Shown here one piece after another: positions 21,224 through 32,036 of a stretch of DNA of 64,000 nt; the stretch's first letter is position 1, and each line of letters starts with the position of its first letter. The DNA is from Sabethes cyaneus. Lineage: Eukaryota; Arthropoda; Insecta; Diptera; Culicidae. The notes beneath the pieces are model-generated. The model saw nothing but the letters and a program-made list of their open reading frames with translations. It was not told where the DNA came from and ran no database searches. Location: contig NC_071353.1 in NCBI RefSeq assembly GCF_943734655.1, forward strand, positions 145,992,043 through 146,056,042, given 5' to 3'. The translations under genes were made by a program, and so were the position numbers.

Positions 21224-22106
21224 TGATCCGGAGCCGTGTTTGCAGCCAAAAGCAGGATACAGCTGTAACATTTGCGGAAAACAGTTCAAGTTTGAAAGAT
21301 CACTTCGGCTACATCTAGACATACATATAAATGGCACTTTTCAGTGTAGTATCTGCTATAAAGAATTTAACAAAAAATATTCGCTGAAAAAACACATGGA
21401 AACCCACGAAACCCAACAAGGAGATGAAAGCTTCATATGTGAAATATGTGGAAAAGGATTTTCCTTGATGGATAAATTAAAGAGACATACGCAAAGGCAC
21501 AATTCCATCAATCCACACAAATGTACGGTTTGTGGAAAGGAATTTGCGAGCCGTCAAAGGCTCACAGAACACGTGGCCTTTCACACTGAGGAACGTCCGT
21601 ACGCTTGCGATATTTGCGGTTTATCGTACACGTCGAATGCTTGTCTGAAACGCCATCAGGAGTTGCACAATCAAAAGCCACTGGAATGCGCCATTTGCGG
21701 TAAATATTACACGAGTCGAGACACGCTGAGGGTGCACCTAAAGATACACACAAACGAGCAAATGTTCAAGTGTCGTTGTTCGCGTAGATTTTGCTTGCGC
21801 GAAAGTCTCGCGCAGCACCAACTGAACGACTGCGAAGCGCGCCCATTCCGGTGTACGGTTTGTAGTGAAACTTTTCGGAGCGAACGCCGGCTTAGGTCAC
21901 ATCTTGCGAAACATAACGATGGTAAAACGCAATGTCCGATTTGCGACAAATGGGTGATGCAGATGAGAAAACATAAGAAAGTGCACGAAAAGAATGCGCT
22001 CGCAGTGATAAATAAAGCGACTGGTGTGCTGGCGCTCAGGGAAATTTGTATGCGTTTTCTGGCGAAAACGGGAAGAAGTACTGTCATGACTAAAACATTA
22101 AAATAG
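21224..22106 (+). CDS. C2H2 zinc-finger terminal exon, about 9 fingers
   Basis: The exon begins after TTGCAG at 21223 with SDPEP, the same start type and phase as terminal exons of genes B (SDQQP) and C (SDAEN), and ends at a stop at 22106, followed by AATAAA at 22144. It gives about 293 residues with fingers from YSCNICGKQF to CPICDKWV. Finger 7 (CRCSRRFC) is degenerate and the last is short. TGEKP-like linkers are weak. A nuclear DNA-binding role is inferred from the family. There is no ATG near the start and no partner first exon within the composite, so it may be a captured exon. The frame is fully open, so it is not obviously dead. Confidence 0.75.
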
Positions 22107-22189
22107 TTTTGCACTATTTTTGCTCTAAACTAGACAGTTTGTCAATAAAATTACAAGGCAAATAAACCAATTTATGACTTACTTACATA

Positions 22190-23239
22190 CCATGCTGCAT
22201 CAAAATCCGGACGGTACCAATATCCGGACACCTTCACTAATTTATCCTTATTAAGTAATAATAAATGAAATTTATGAGGTGTAGCTATGTGGATTACTTT
22301 GCAAATATATCTAAGATCGTTTAAACATAATCGGTGGTTAAGTAGGCTGCGCGAAATAACTTAAATAAATCCAAACGTAACGTTGGTGTCAAACAGTGTC
22401 TTTTTTCGGCGAGTTTTTTTCTGATTATTAATAGGTAGTGCTTTCGCGATTTAAGGTTTTCGGAACATATTATTATAAAGAAACCAACTTTTTAGGCTTA
22501 GTATCAACAAAGAAGGTTAGTTTTAATTAATTGAGACGATGTCATTCATTAATGTGTTGAAATAAAGTGTATTTCTATAAATAATTACGCTGTCCGGATT
22601 CAAAACCATGTTTTGAAATCCGGACATGTTTGACTGACTACCTAATGTTTTTCTTAGAAAATGCGAAAGGACACGTTGAATCAGGCAGAATGTGTGGTAA
22701 GAGAAGGAATCTCGATCCATGGAACCGTCAATATATTTGGAAATCCAAAATACTTTAAGGCATTTAATGTAGAAGTACTTAATCATTTTCGTTCTCTGGT
22801 TAGGTAAGTGGAACAGTGTAGCACTTAACTAAAATCGTACCGTTAATGACGACAAAGTGGCATTAAAAGTAAAAAATATACAGAGAGCTGATTATTTAAT
22901 ACTACATTTTACAAATGATAAGTTGTTTACTTAAAGGTATACATTTCTTAGACAAAATTCGAGAAAGTTTTGCCTGTCCGGAAAACGATTCAAAAGTGTC
23001 CGGATATTGATTCACTGAGATGTGAGGTGTCCGGATTTATGAACAAGACAAGCCTGTTTATTTCTTTTATTTTAATGTATTTTTTTGAGTGTTCATTATA
23101 TAATTGACGTGTTATTGCAAATTTAAGCTTTATATTTGATTACAGTACAAAGCAATTACTAGAATGCTGCGAAATTATTGTTTACGGAGCATATTAAACA
23201 TATGACCTGCTTAAGTGTCCGGATACTGATGCAGCATGG
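22190..23239. mobile_element. Element X (CCATGCTGCATCA ends, TA flanks)
   Basis: CCATGCTGCATCA at 22190 and its inverse ending at 23239 are flanked by TA (22188-22189, 23240-23241). TCCGGACA-like motifs recur near both ends (22205-22230, 22590-22625, 22975-23035, 23215). Non-coding, about 1,050 bp. It lies just after the finger exon's poly(A) signal. Confidence 0.65.
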
Positions 23240-23286
23240 TATTAGCTTATTTGCATTTGCGTTTTTATCCGTCTAAACCCTAATAC

Positions 23287-25051
23287 CACAAACTATACAG
23301 ACAACACGCGAACGATTTTTTCAGGTACCAGAAGGGACGTGAGAAAGTCACTCACGGTCCCTTCACTAGTATTCATTTGTCTCACTTTTCAAGTTCATCA
23401 ACAGGTTGCATGGTAACGTTAAACAAGCGTTATTCGTAACTATGCTAAATATAAACACTGCCTTACCAAAACATGGCACCGGTCGAAAGTAATGGCAACG
23501 CATAAAGCCTGTTTTCCTGTGCGCTAAAATCCGTGAATCCGTGAAAGCTTCGTGTTGACTATTCCACAATGATCAGGATAATAATAAAAGTGAGGATTGG
23601 GAACGTAAAATTCTGGTTGGTTTTATTATAAAATGTATCAAATTTATTTTTATTCTCGGAAATGTACACGGTATCCAGCGAGACCTATCCAGCGGTGAAT
23701 CTCCTGCTTCTTTGCGTGCACCACATAGGGGAAGAAGACAACACTTTTTGGACATATATGGAGGACCAGGCGAATCGCTCTTCTTTTGTCAAATTTTAAA
23801 ACTATTGGTATTCCAGGACTAGAAAATCGGTCAATGGAATCAGTATCGCATCAAACGGACATCCGTGTGCATCCGATAGCAAGATTCCTTCGTTGAACCT
23901 ACAGAGACTATATAGGTTACAGAGGTGGCGAGGCACGCACTTTGGTTCAAAATTTAGCGAGTTTTGAGTGCCTCCTCGCCTCTGTAATCTATATTCTCTG
24001 TAGTTGAACCCTTAACAGATCCCGGCTGGGAAGCAGAGTTTAGTCTCGTCGTCAGCTGCTATTGATCGCAAATACCAACCAATGGTAGTGTAGCACTAAG
24101 TGGGTTGTTTTATTATTTGCTGCAGCCAACCTGCTGAACTCTACCTAGTCAGATCAATTTTTTTTTGTTACATATGTTGAAGTTGTTTTTGACGATTGTA
24201 AGAATACAAGAATGTTATATCAGGTGAATACTTCGTATGGAGATCAATGATGCAAGTAATATAGACATCAATAGTTTCACGTGAGCACCTGTTTTATAAT
24301 AAGATGAGTCTTGAATAGTGAACGTTTTAAAATAAAATAAATCTTGTATCTTATAAAAGTTGGCCTCCTTAGTAAATAACATTTTTGTCCCCGGAAATTG
24401 ATGTAAGACAGCTGGGGCCAAGGTACAGAAAAACAGTTCACCGGCATCTCAAACGTCTGGTAAGACCACGTAAACCAAGTTTCTAGTAGGTATGATTGCT
24501 TCAGTCAATCGGCTTCGATTCGACATCTAATTTCTGCAGTCGTTTGACTAAAGCGCTGATATTGCTGTCATATTTCCATCTTGATTTATGGCAAAATTTT
24601 TATTCCGTACAAAAAAAAAATTTAAACCCTTCATATTGATATTGGTAACTGAGTTTCAGGTGGTGATCATACCACCCAGATCTCACTAATCGGCCGTTCG
24701 GCACTACCAGTAATTTTACAATTAAGGACGCCATTGTTCTTCAGTGCTTAATGCATTATTGAAAAATGAAGAGAATTGTTAGATTATGCAAAATTTTTTA
24801 TTTTATGCTTACCTTATCATTTTGTAAATAATTCCCGTAACTTCACATAAATGAACTACCGAAAAACATAGGTTGCTGAGTTTTATCGCGAGTGAATATT
24901 TTAATTTCTAGTAGAGTAAACGGGATAGAAAGTGTTAGAGACCTATGAGATACGTGAGGCATGCAAGGGACGAGATTCACTCACTTGAAATGAAACTGGT
25001 CCCTGAGATTTTATGCTTTTTGTTCTACGCGTAGTGTCTGTATAGTTTGTG
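23287..25051 (-). mobile_element. Right 1.77-kb component element
   Basis: Inverted twin of the left component. TIR CACAAACTATACAGACAACA begins at 23287 and the other end closes at 25051. One difference from the left copy was noted near the outer end (CACC versus CACT). It is uninterrupted by MITEs, unlike the left copy. Its internal hairpin is at 23892-24009. Confidence 0.75.
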
Positions 25052-25221
25052 GTTATACCGAACAAACTTAACCGTTTCGGTTTAGCATAATTTGGCAAAA
25101 GTCTCATAGATGTCGCCACAAAACTGGTAGGTTTCTTAGCTAACGAACTGACAGAAAACTGCAATGTTTTAAAAGTGAATCAATTTTTGGAGGCTGAAGA
25201 GGCCTTTTCTTAACCGAAGCC

Positions 25222-25410
25222 ATTTAACAGGTGTGTCGGGTAACAATTTGCTCGGAAAAAGTTAATTACCTCGGCTCCTCCCCTTTCGTTGAAGGCGGCA
25301 TTGCACATGGTGGAGGCCCAGGGTATATGCAACGAATCCGGCAGGGTCCCATTAATGTGTTTTTTCATGTTTCATATAAAAATTTTCAGATAACTTTTTC
25401 AAGTATGTGC
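25222..25410. repeat. Single inverted copy of the 176-bp repeat
   Basis: Reverse complement of one unit of 7078-7705, including CTCCTCCCCTTTCGTTGAAG and the GGAGGCCCAGGG junction. It marks the outer part of the right arm. Confidence 0.8.
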
Positions 25411-25642
25411 ATTTCTTCGAAGAAGCAATGGCTGGCAAATTTTATTTAATAAGGTGCTTACAGATGTCACTTTAGCACTGATATATTTTTCGGTTGTGAT
25501 TTTTAAACAAACATCTTTTCGGTGTTTTCTAGGTGAATCGATGCTGAGCTTACAGGTGTCGCTTTCGTGTTGGTTCGTATCTTGCCTAATGGATTGCTCA
25601 TAAGGGAATATCCAACGTCTGACGTAACGATCTGTTGTATAG
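25411..25642. other. Spacer with recurring GACATCT motif
   Basis: Contains two copies (25457, 25549) of the CTTACAGATGTCGCTTTC-like motif that recurs in both arms. No gene. Confidence 0.4.
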
Positions 25643-25790
25643 TTGAAGATAGAACTAACAAAAGGGCGAATGTCGCAAGCGTAAACAAACCGAGTGAGAG
25701 TTGATTTTCCTATGCTGGCCCAGCAAAAACTAACTCTCACTCGTTTTGTTTACATTTGCGACTTCGCCCTTTTGTTAATTCTATCTAGAG
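25643..25790. mobile_element. Hairpin MITE upstream of gene B
   Basis: About 62 bp on each side (AGATAGAACTAACAAAAGGG and its inverse) around a short loop near 25708-25724. No counterpart is visible upstream of gene A. Confidence 0.7.
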
Positions 25791-26019
25791 TTGTGCGCTG
25801 CTTTACGTAGTTTGTTCATGGTTCCCAAGAATCTTTGTCGTTTCGGCAGTACAACTTGACGCTAGTTTTATAGATGTCGCTTTCAGGTTTGTAACTATCT
25901 CGCTAAGGTATTGCTGGCAGACGACAATAAAACCGAACCGGTTTTTTAAATATTCAAAAAGGCTTTCGGAACTGAGATTCTCACAGATGGCGCTTTCTAG
26001 TTGGTAAATTTACTTGCTA

Positions 26020-26358
26020 GTGATTTTTCGGCAACCCTATACATTTTTCTGCTGATAGGCTTTTTCGCCTAGCTTGACGCCGGTATAAACTTTTCGTACA
26101 CGCTAAAAAAGATAATGTATTTTAGCACGAATCTCAGCAGAATGAATGAATTCCCGAATCACGAAACGTTGTAGGTTGAATCTTGTTTTAGTGTGTACGT
26201 CTTGTTTTTGTTTTTGCCTTTCTGCACCTGTAGCTGCAATTTTATTTTAATATTTTACCTGTATTCCTACATATACCTAAAAGCAAGTATTTCGACATTA
26301 ATGAGTTCAAAATTGTGTTTTAAAAAGTGCGTTGCTATAGAGTGGTCCGGTTGCAAGA
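26020..26358 (+). promoter_or_regulatory. Upstream region of gene B
   Basis: Shares ordered blocks with 6440-6760 upstream of gene A (GGCAACCCTA, TTTTTCGCCTAGCTTGA). Probably core promoter and 5' UTR. No TATA box is assigned. Confidence 0.45.
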
Positions 26359-28661
26359 ATGCGAAACGAAATGAAAAGTTTAGCTTCAATAAAGTTAGAA
26401 GAATGCACTGCGATAAAGGTGGAAGAGCTTATTATAATCGATATCTTGGACGCGGTGAAGGAACCGGACAACGACGAAATTGACGGAGGCTCCTGTGAAA
26501 CAATACCGACGGCTGTCTCCGGAGATACAACGGTTGTAGAACAAGCATCTGCCGCCATAGACGTCAGTAATGAAGTACCAGAAGCGTCTCCTACTACTGA
26601 CGAAAACAATAGAGCTGATGGTTTCAGGTAATTTTACACCTTTTCTATTTAAAAACAATTGGCTATAAATATGTAGTTTAACCAGTAGGTCTTACCAATA
26701 CTATTCAAATGTAATTCAATAAGCATTTAAATTGCCTTAAATGGTACTTAAGACTTGGCAAAATTTACGGTTACTTTTTTACTGCTAACCTTGTTATAGT
26801 GCTGACAATGCTTATTTGCTACTGAGTACTACTGACTAGAAGAATTTGAATGATGTTTTGGTGTCAAAAAGCTAATGTACAGCAACTTGCAGTAAAAAAT
26901 ACCAGAAATGCAATGCTTAAACATTTTCTAAACACAGCACTAAAACTTAGGCGGTTATTGAAGGATTCAAAGCATTGGCGGAACTAGGGGGGGGGGGCTA
27001 GGGGGGGCTAAGCCCTCCCTAGAAAAGATTTAGCCCCCCCTAGAAAAATTGACTAAGTTTTTTAATTTTTGAAAAACCAATAGTTAGATAACTATAGGTA
27101 CGAAAAACTTCAGAGTAAAGTTTATTTGCATGACTGTTATAAGATTCCAGGCATTAATGTGCATTAAATTTTAATATGCCGACGAAATAAAATGGTTGAA
27201 AAAAATTCCGAGGGCTATAGCCCCCCCTAGGAATGAGCGCTAGTTCCGCCAATGATTCAAAGGTGATTGCATGGTTACCAAACTAGTCGTTTAAGAAAAG
27301 AAACTGCCTATTAGGTATATATTCCACAATCTATCAATTTACATCTTTTTTGTTTTAGCGACCAGCAGCCGAAGCAACACAGTTGCGATATTTGTGGCAA
27401 GGAATTTCGGAGGAAAAATAGTCTCACGATGCACAGAAAATCTCATAGGGCCCCACAGTCAATTGAGTGCGACATATGCGGAAGAAATTTCGCCCAAAAA
27501 CGCAGCCTCGTGTGCCACAAATTGAGCCATACCGGAGAAAAAAAGTTCAAATGTGAAATATGCGACAAACATTTCGCTCTGGAAATATACCTCAGAACGC
27601 ACTTAAAGCAACACGACACCGATCGCCCGCACAAATGCTTGCTGTGCGGAAAAGGGTTCGCTCGTCGTGTTTTACTTGTGAGCCATACTAATTATCGTCA
27701 CAACGATGAACGACGATTCAAGTGTGATACTTGCAGCAAATCGTTCAAGACATTAAACGCCCTAAACGTTCATAGGAAAACACACATCTTGCCTGCGGAT
27801 CGTCCGCTCAAGTGCTTGATCTGCGGAAAAGGTTACACGAAAAAGCACAAGCTTGAAGTACATATGCGCAGCCACAGCAAGGAGCGACCATTCAAATGTG
27901 ACATTTGTGGCTCAGCATTCACTACTGCTTGGAGTCGAAACTACCACAGGCAACGTCACGGGTACGTCGATCCAAGACCTTTTAAGTGTGACATATGTGG
28001 AGCAGGGTTCAGCCAAAAAAGCGGTATTAGTCGCCATATACAAAAGCATTTAAATACAGCATACATTAAATGTTCTCATTGCGGAATGAAATTTTCTACC
28101 AAAGAAAAGCTTGAAGTGCACATGCAGCGCATCGCTGGAGCTCAGCCATTCGAGCAACCATTCAAGTGTGATATTTGTGGCTCACTGTACACGACAACAA
28201 AAGAGTTGGACATTCACAGCAGAGTGCATAGATCCAAGGAGCTACCGTTCGAGTGTGATATATGTAACAAGAAATTGAAGTCAGCCAAAGCACTTGAGGG
28301 CCACAAAGCCATTCATACTCGAGAAAAGAAATTCCAGTGCGATATATGTCAGAAATATTTTGCTCTGAAATTTCAAATATCACTCCATATGAAATATCAC
28401 TCAAAGGATCGCCCGCACAAGTGTTCGATCTGCGGTAAAGGGTTCCTTCGCCGGTGTAACGTAAAAGAACATATGCGTAGTCACAGCGATGAACGACTGT
28501 ACAACTGCGGCATCTGTGGTTCGACGTACAAAACAACCGCCGCTTTGAACTATCACAAGAAACTGCACACCTACGTCGATCGAAAACCATTTAAATGTGA
28601 CTTGTGTAATGCACAGTTTATTGGAAAAGGCTCTCTTAAGCGTCATAAGGAAACACACTAG
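26359..28661 (+). CDS. Zinc-finger gene B, two coding exons, 15 fingers
   Basis: Coding exons are 26359-26627 and 27359-28661 (intron GTAATT...TTTTAG, phase 2), giving about 523 residues. The first exon is acidic, starts MRNEMKSLASIKLEECTAIK, and carries Psi-K-x-E motifs (IKLE, IKVE); there is no ZAD. Exon 2 has 15 C2H2 fingers from HSCDICGKEF to FKCDLCNAQF. Finger 9 (IKCSHCGMKF...HMQRI) lacks its last His. AATAAA follows at 28689. Presumably a nuclear DNA-binding transcription regulator; targets cannot be inferred. The intron holds a hAT-like MITE. Another ATG at 26371 would shorten the protein by four residues. Confidence 0.85.
26973..27254. mobile_element. hAT-like MITE in gene B intron
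   Basis: CATTGGCGGAACTAG at 26973 and its inverse ending at 27254, flanked by the 8-bp duplication ATTCAAAG (26965-26972, 27255-27262). Inner sequence is G-rich (GGGGGGCTA) and C-rich at the other end. Confidence 0.85.
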
Positions 28662-28688
28662 CGATTTGCTTTCCAGAATATTTTTTGT

Positions 28689-28694
28689 AATAAA
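28689..28694 (+). terminator. Poly(A) signal of gene B
   Basis: AATAAA 28 bases after the stop codon of gene B. Confidence 0.6.
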
Positions 28695-29489
28695 AATTCG
28701 CTTACACTGGCATTGCTAAAAAAGTACTACCGGTTATATCGTTATTACTGAAAGTCCATGTTAACAACGTACCTAAACTATCATATCACGTCATCGTTCA
28801 ATGATCTAGTTGAGCTTAAACTATTATTGCCCTAATTGGCGTGATGTATTCCATTTAGACCGGTCAAACAAATCTATTCTTGTTACGTACAGGAGAAAAA
28901 AGCATGACAAAATGTAGTCTGTATGAAAATAGGCTCTGCTTTAGGCCGAACACAAACTTGCTTATAAAACACACTAATCTGTTTAATGAGATGCCACTTT
29001 CATAATCTAACTCGCCGGATATCCGAAAATAACCATGCGCCTCCATTAATCCAAGCACGATGGAGATGGAAATCTCCATGGCTTCTTGTGGAAATCTGCC
29101 ATTTCTTGCTCAAAATGTGCTCGATCTATTAAATCTTTACTGCGATTCACAATACTGCAATTCTATAACTATTTCAACTCTATCATAACCATGGCAACTA
29201 CTTTTGCTTATTTATGAACGGGTGTCATGCTGGAGCATGCAATGCGTCAAACATCATCTCCTACCTTCCAAAGAGTGATCTGGCCAGGTAGGTAAGTCGT
29301 GCTTGTAGATTCAACTACGGAATACGACGGTTTGGAATTTGTTCACGGCACAACTCTTTCTCGGTTTCCGGACGAAACGAAACGGTTTCTGGACAAACTG
29401 ACACGGCTACCCTGGAGCGAGGATATTCCTTCAGAACGACCGTGACTTTAGACAACCGCATATTTCACCGCTCAGCGTGATACTCATTA
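28695..29489. other. Intergenic, no gene seen
   Basis: No convincing coding frame. The last 200 bp may be the eroded 5' part of the LINE that begins to be readable at about 29540. Confidence 0.4.
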
Positions 29490-29680
29490 TTGTTACGAAC
29501 TGTAGGTGGGATTATGGACGTCCCGACCTCCCCGTCGCAGTCGGGTCATTCCTGCGCTCTCGGCAGATATTTGGGCCGAATTACAAGGTCTTGCGTTCTG
29601 ATCGAAGGGTACACAACAGTCGCAAAGGTACGGGCGGCGGAGTTTTGATTGCGGTCCACCGCCAATTGCAGACCTCTGTA

Positions 29681-31196
29681 GGGGAACAAGGGGTAAGAAG
29701 GCCCGGCGGGGTAAGAGGGACCACATCGATTTCGTCAAGAAATCCTTAAATTTTCTACAAATGCCCCAGTATGCTTTGTTTATTAGCCTATTTAAACACT
29801 TTCGAGACAACCTGTGGCACTCAGCCGTATCCAACGTCAAAACTAGAATCAAAACAAACTTTTCGTTCGCAGTGTCTTCATGCGATATAATTTCAGCAGC
29901 AACAAATTTAAGGTTTTTCAGCAAAAAAAGCTAAGTATTTTGACGTTTCTCTTACCACTGACTTTAATTGGGCAATTCTTGTTCTGCGTGTGGCGGAAAA
30001 TATATATAAAATAGTACGGATTGAGAGATAAAAGCAAAATAATGTAATTTGTTAGCTAGGGGTAAGACGGGCCGTTTTTCACGGGGTAAAAGGGTCATAC
30101 GTCATAGTGCTCATAATTGCCTAAAGTTCTTCTGTTTAGTGTCTTAATAGATTTTAAAAATATTGAATGAAAAAACCAACCTTTTTCCTGTTAAATTTGA
30201 CTAACTATTTTATTATTCTGACAGATACGCATTTCGTTTACGACTTGCAGGCAGAGATGCCAGGTGATTTTTTGAAAAGTCTTCACGAATCAAGGAAAAA
30301 TGTCTTCATTTGTCTGCTTTCGGCTTTCCGCCCATTTAAATTGCATGGTGAAGACATGTCTTCACATGTCTTCAAGTGAAGACATTTCACTTTTTTGTAA
30401 CCAAAATGTCTTCAAAATGAAGACATGTCTTCACTTCTGGCATCTCTGCTTGCAGGCTTCATCAGTGTTTTTTTCGAAATAGAGTACACCTGTAATAAAA
30501 ATTATTCCTGAATCTGAGATCATCCTGCCTAACACAGAGCCTCCCACGTCAAAAGAAGCCAACAAGTGCCATTCGAATAACACAATCAATGTAAATTTGG
30601 ATCTAACGGAATCAAAATTCGATGATTCCAATTCACTTAACGTTGCTTACTTTACCTTCACCTAAAGTTAATGGTATTCGAAGAGTAAACGTCCTGCTGA
30701 CAAATCAACAAAAATAACACCAAGAAAAGAGTAAATAAAAACCAGTGGAGTAAAATAACGTCTACTCTTATTTTCAAAATTGAACTAGTAGTAAAGTTCC
30801 TTCTTTTAGTAGGTGTCTAAATTAAACTATACCTTCTTTTAGCATGTCCCTAAAGACCCCTTAAGAACTTGTTCTTACTTAGTAAATAATATTGAAATTG
30901 TGTTTACAACTCAAAGAAACCTTCAAATCTGCCACAATCCGCCTTACTCCGCCATGGTCCGTCTTACCCCTTTGGTGGTCCTTCTTACCCCGCCTGGTTG
31001 TGAACGAGTAATTTTTAGACGTTTCGAAAATTGATGAAAAATCACAGAAAAATAAACTAATTAATTCTTTATATAATTTTTAATGGTAGATAAATGAATG
31101 CTTTTCCATGTGTGGAACAAGAAAATGTGAATTTTCGTACACATTTTATGCTAGCAATTTATTCGCTTAGGGGGGCCGTCTTACCCCGTCTTCCCC
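29681..31196. mobile_element. TA-flanked element with GGGGTAAGACGG ends
   Basis: Left end GGGGAACAAGGGGTAAGAAG and inverted right end GGGGAAGACGGGGTAAGACG, flanked by TA (29679-29680, 31197-31198). Similar GGGGTAA-GACGG motifs also occur internally near 30056-30090 and 30955-31000, so it may contain a second, nested relative. No transposase is readable. TA duplication suggests a Tc1/mariner/pogo relative. Confidence 0.7.
30251..30449. mobile_element. Nested MITE (GCAGAGATGCCAG ends)
   Basis: GCAGAGATGCCAG and its inverse at the right end are flanked by TTGCAG (30245-30250, 30450-30455). The interior repeats GAAGACATGTCTTC palindromes (30350-30435). Confidence 0.7.
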
Positions 31197-31415
31197 TAGT
31201 AAAAAAACATCGATTGGTTGCCCGTCGAGCAAATATGGGTAAATGTCAAACTCTCAGTCCGTAGACTATTCTTGTGTGCTATCTGTGATACTTCCTGATT
31301 GCATCCGAGTCTCTATTAATCTAAATGCACAGCACATATTAATTCAATTTACGGAGTAGCATCGATCTCATCTGCGTCAGATGACACTTTATCGCAAATC
31401 ACTCTCCACCATTTC

Positions 31416-31612
31416 GCGCGCTTAATGGCGGCTAATAGGTACACTTTTCGACTATGTTTATTTGCTTTTGGGAACACTGTTCTCGTACGCTTGAAAGTTC
31501 TACAACAACAACCAAGGCTGGAAATATCAATTTGACTGACGTGAATAAAGTTGCCAAAGGCATGCTAACGTTTTCCGAAAGTTGTACCCACTAGCCGCCA
31601 TTACGCACGCGA
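31416..31612. mobile_element. 197-bp MITE in LINE relic
   Basis: About 35-bp inverted ends: CGCGCGCTTAATGGCGGCTA at left and, inverted at right, CGCGTGCGTAATGGCGGCTA. Non-coding. Confidence 0.65.
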
Positions 31613-32036
31613 ACAGGTGAAAAGAATTACTCGATTGCTATAGTACTGCAACCGTACAACAAGTAAACGATATACCCTATGAAAATAGGCGCCTCCTTGA
31701 TCTAAGCTTTGCTAGTATTCGCCGCCAGGACCCGGAAGTGACGATAGCGGCTTCCCCGCTTGTCAAGCATGTTCAGCATCATCCAACTCTGCTAGTTACT
31801 ACCTAGGACTACAAGTTACTACAAGTAACTAACCAGTCAACAAATACTCCGCGACGTAAGTAATGCACCTCCGGCCGTCTTCTACGATTCCGCCCATGCT
31901 GATTTCGAGGTTATTCTAAATGTTTTCAAAAGCATCAATTGGAGCACAGCTTTAGATAATGAGGATGTAAACACTGCTGCAACGACCTTCTCTAACATTT
32001 TGAACTAGGTACTCGATATCCCAAGTAACAATTTCA

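Larger units (their letters stand above)
16471..25051. mobile_element. Composite TIR element carrying a zinc-finger exon
   Basis: The outer ends are CACAAACTA (16471) and, inverted, TATAGTTTGTG (ending 25051), flanked by GTTATAC at 16464-16470 and 25052-25058. The matching site in the other arm (7886-7892, GTATAAC) is single and empty. The ends are inverted arms 16471-19071 and 23154-25051, each 1.9 kb once two MITEs in the left arm are removed, and almost identical by eye. Each arm holds a complete 1,765-bp element with its own TIRs plus 133 bp of flank. The 4.1-kb middle carries the finger exon 21224-22106 and element 22190-23239. No transposase is seen. Confidence 0.75.
15410..25430. repeat. 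Right arm of long inverted repeat (split by insertions)
   Basis: Inverted counterpart of 7078-13845. It is interrupted by a MITE (15521-15766), a hairpin MITE (16341-16459) and the composite element at 16471-25051. Its 176-bp repeat is a single copy (25222-25410) against about 3.5 in the left arm. It keeps the empty site of the left-arm insertion at 16260-16267. Confidence 0.7.
29490..32030 (+). mobile_element. CR1-like LINE endonuclease relic (split)
   Basis: Plus-strand pieces: FGPNYKVLRSDRRVHNSRKG and TGGGVLIAVHRQLQT (29568-29680), WLPVEQIWVNVKLSVRRLFLC (31215-31285), ENRRLLDLSFASIRR and SPLVKHVQHHPTLL (31680-31795), and an N-terminal RT linker to about 32020. The order parallels the intact endonuclease at 62305-63666. 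It is interrupted by elements at 29681-31196 and 31416-31612 and has many frame breaks. Confidence 0.7.

Noticed and set aside
21240..22106. Start codon at 21240 for the finger exon
   Set aside because: The codon is TTG, not ATG; a 3' splice site at 21223 and family phase fit better, so the frame opens from a spliced exon.
16464..25058. Explaining the identical inverted arms purely as an assembly artefact
   Set aside because: The left arm alone has two MITEs and a truncated element X end and there is at least one base difference, so the arms are distinct sequences; long-read confirmation would still be useful.
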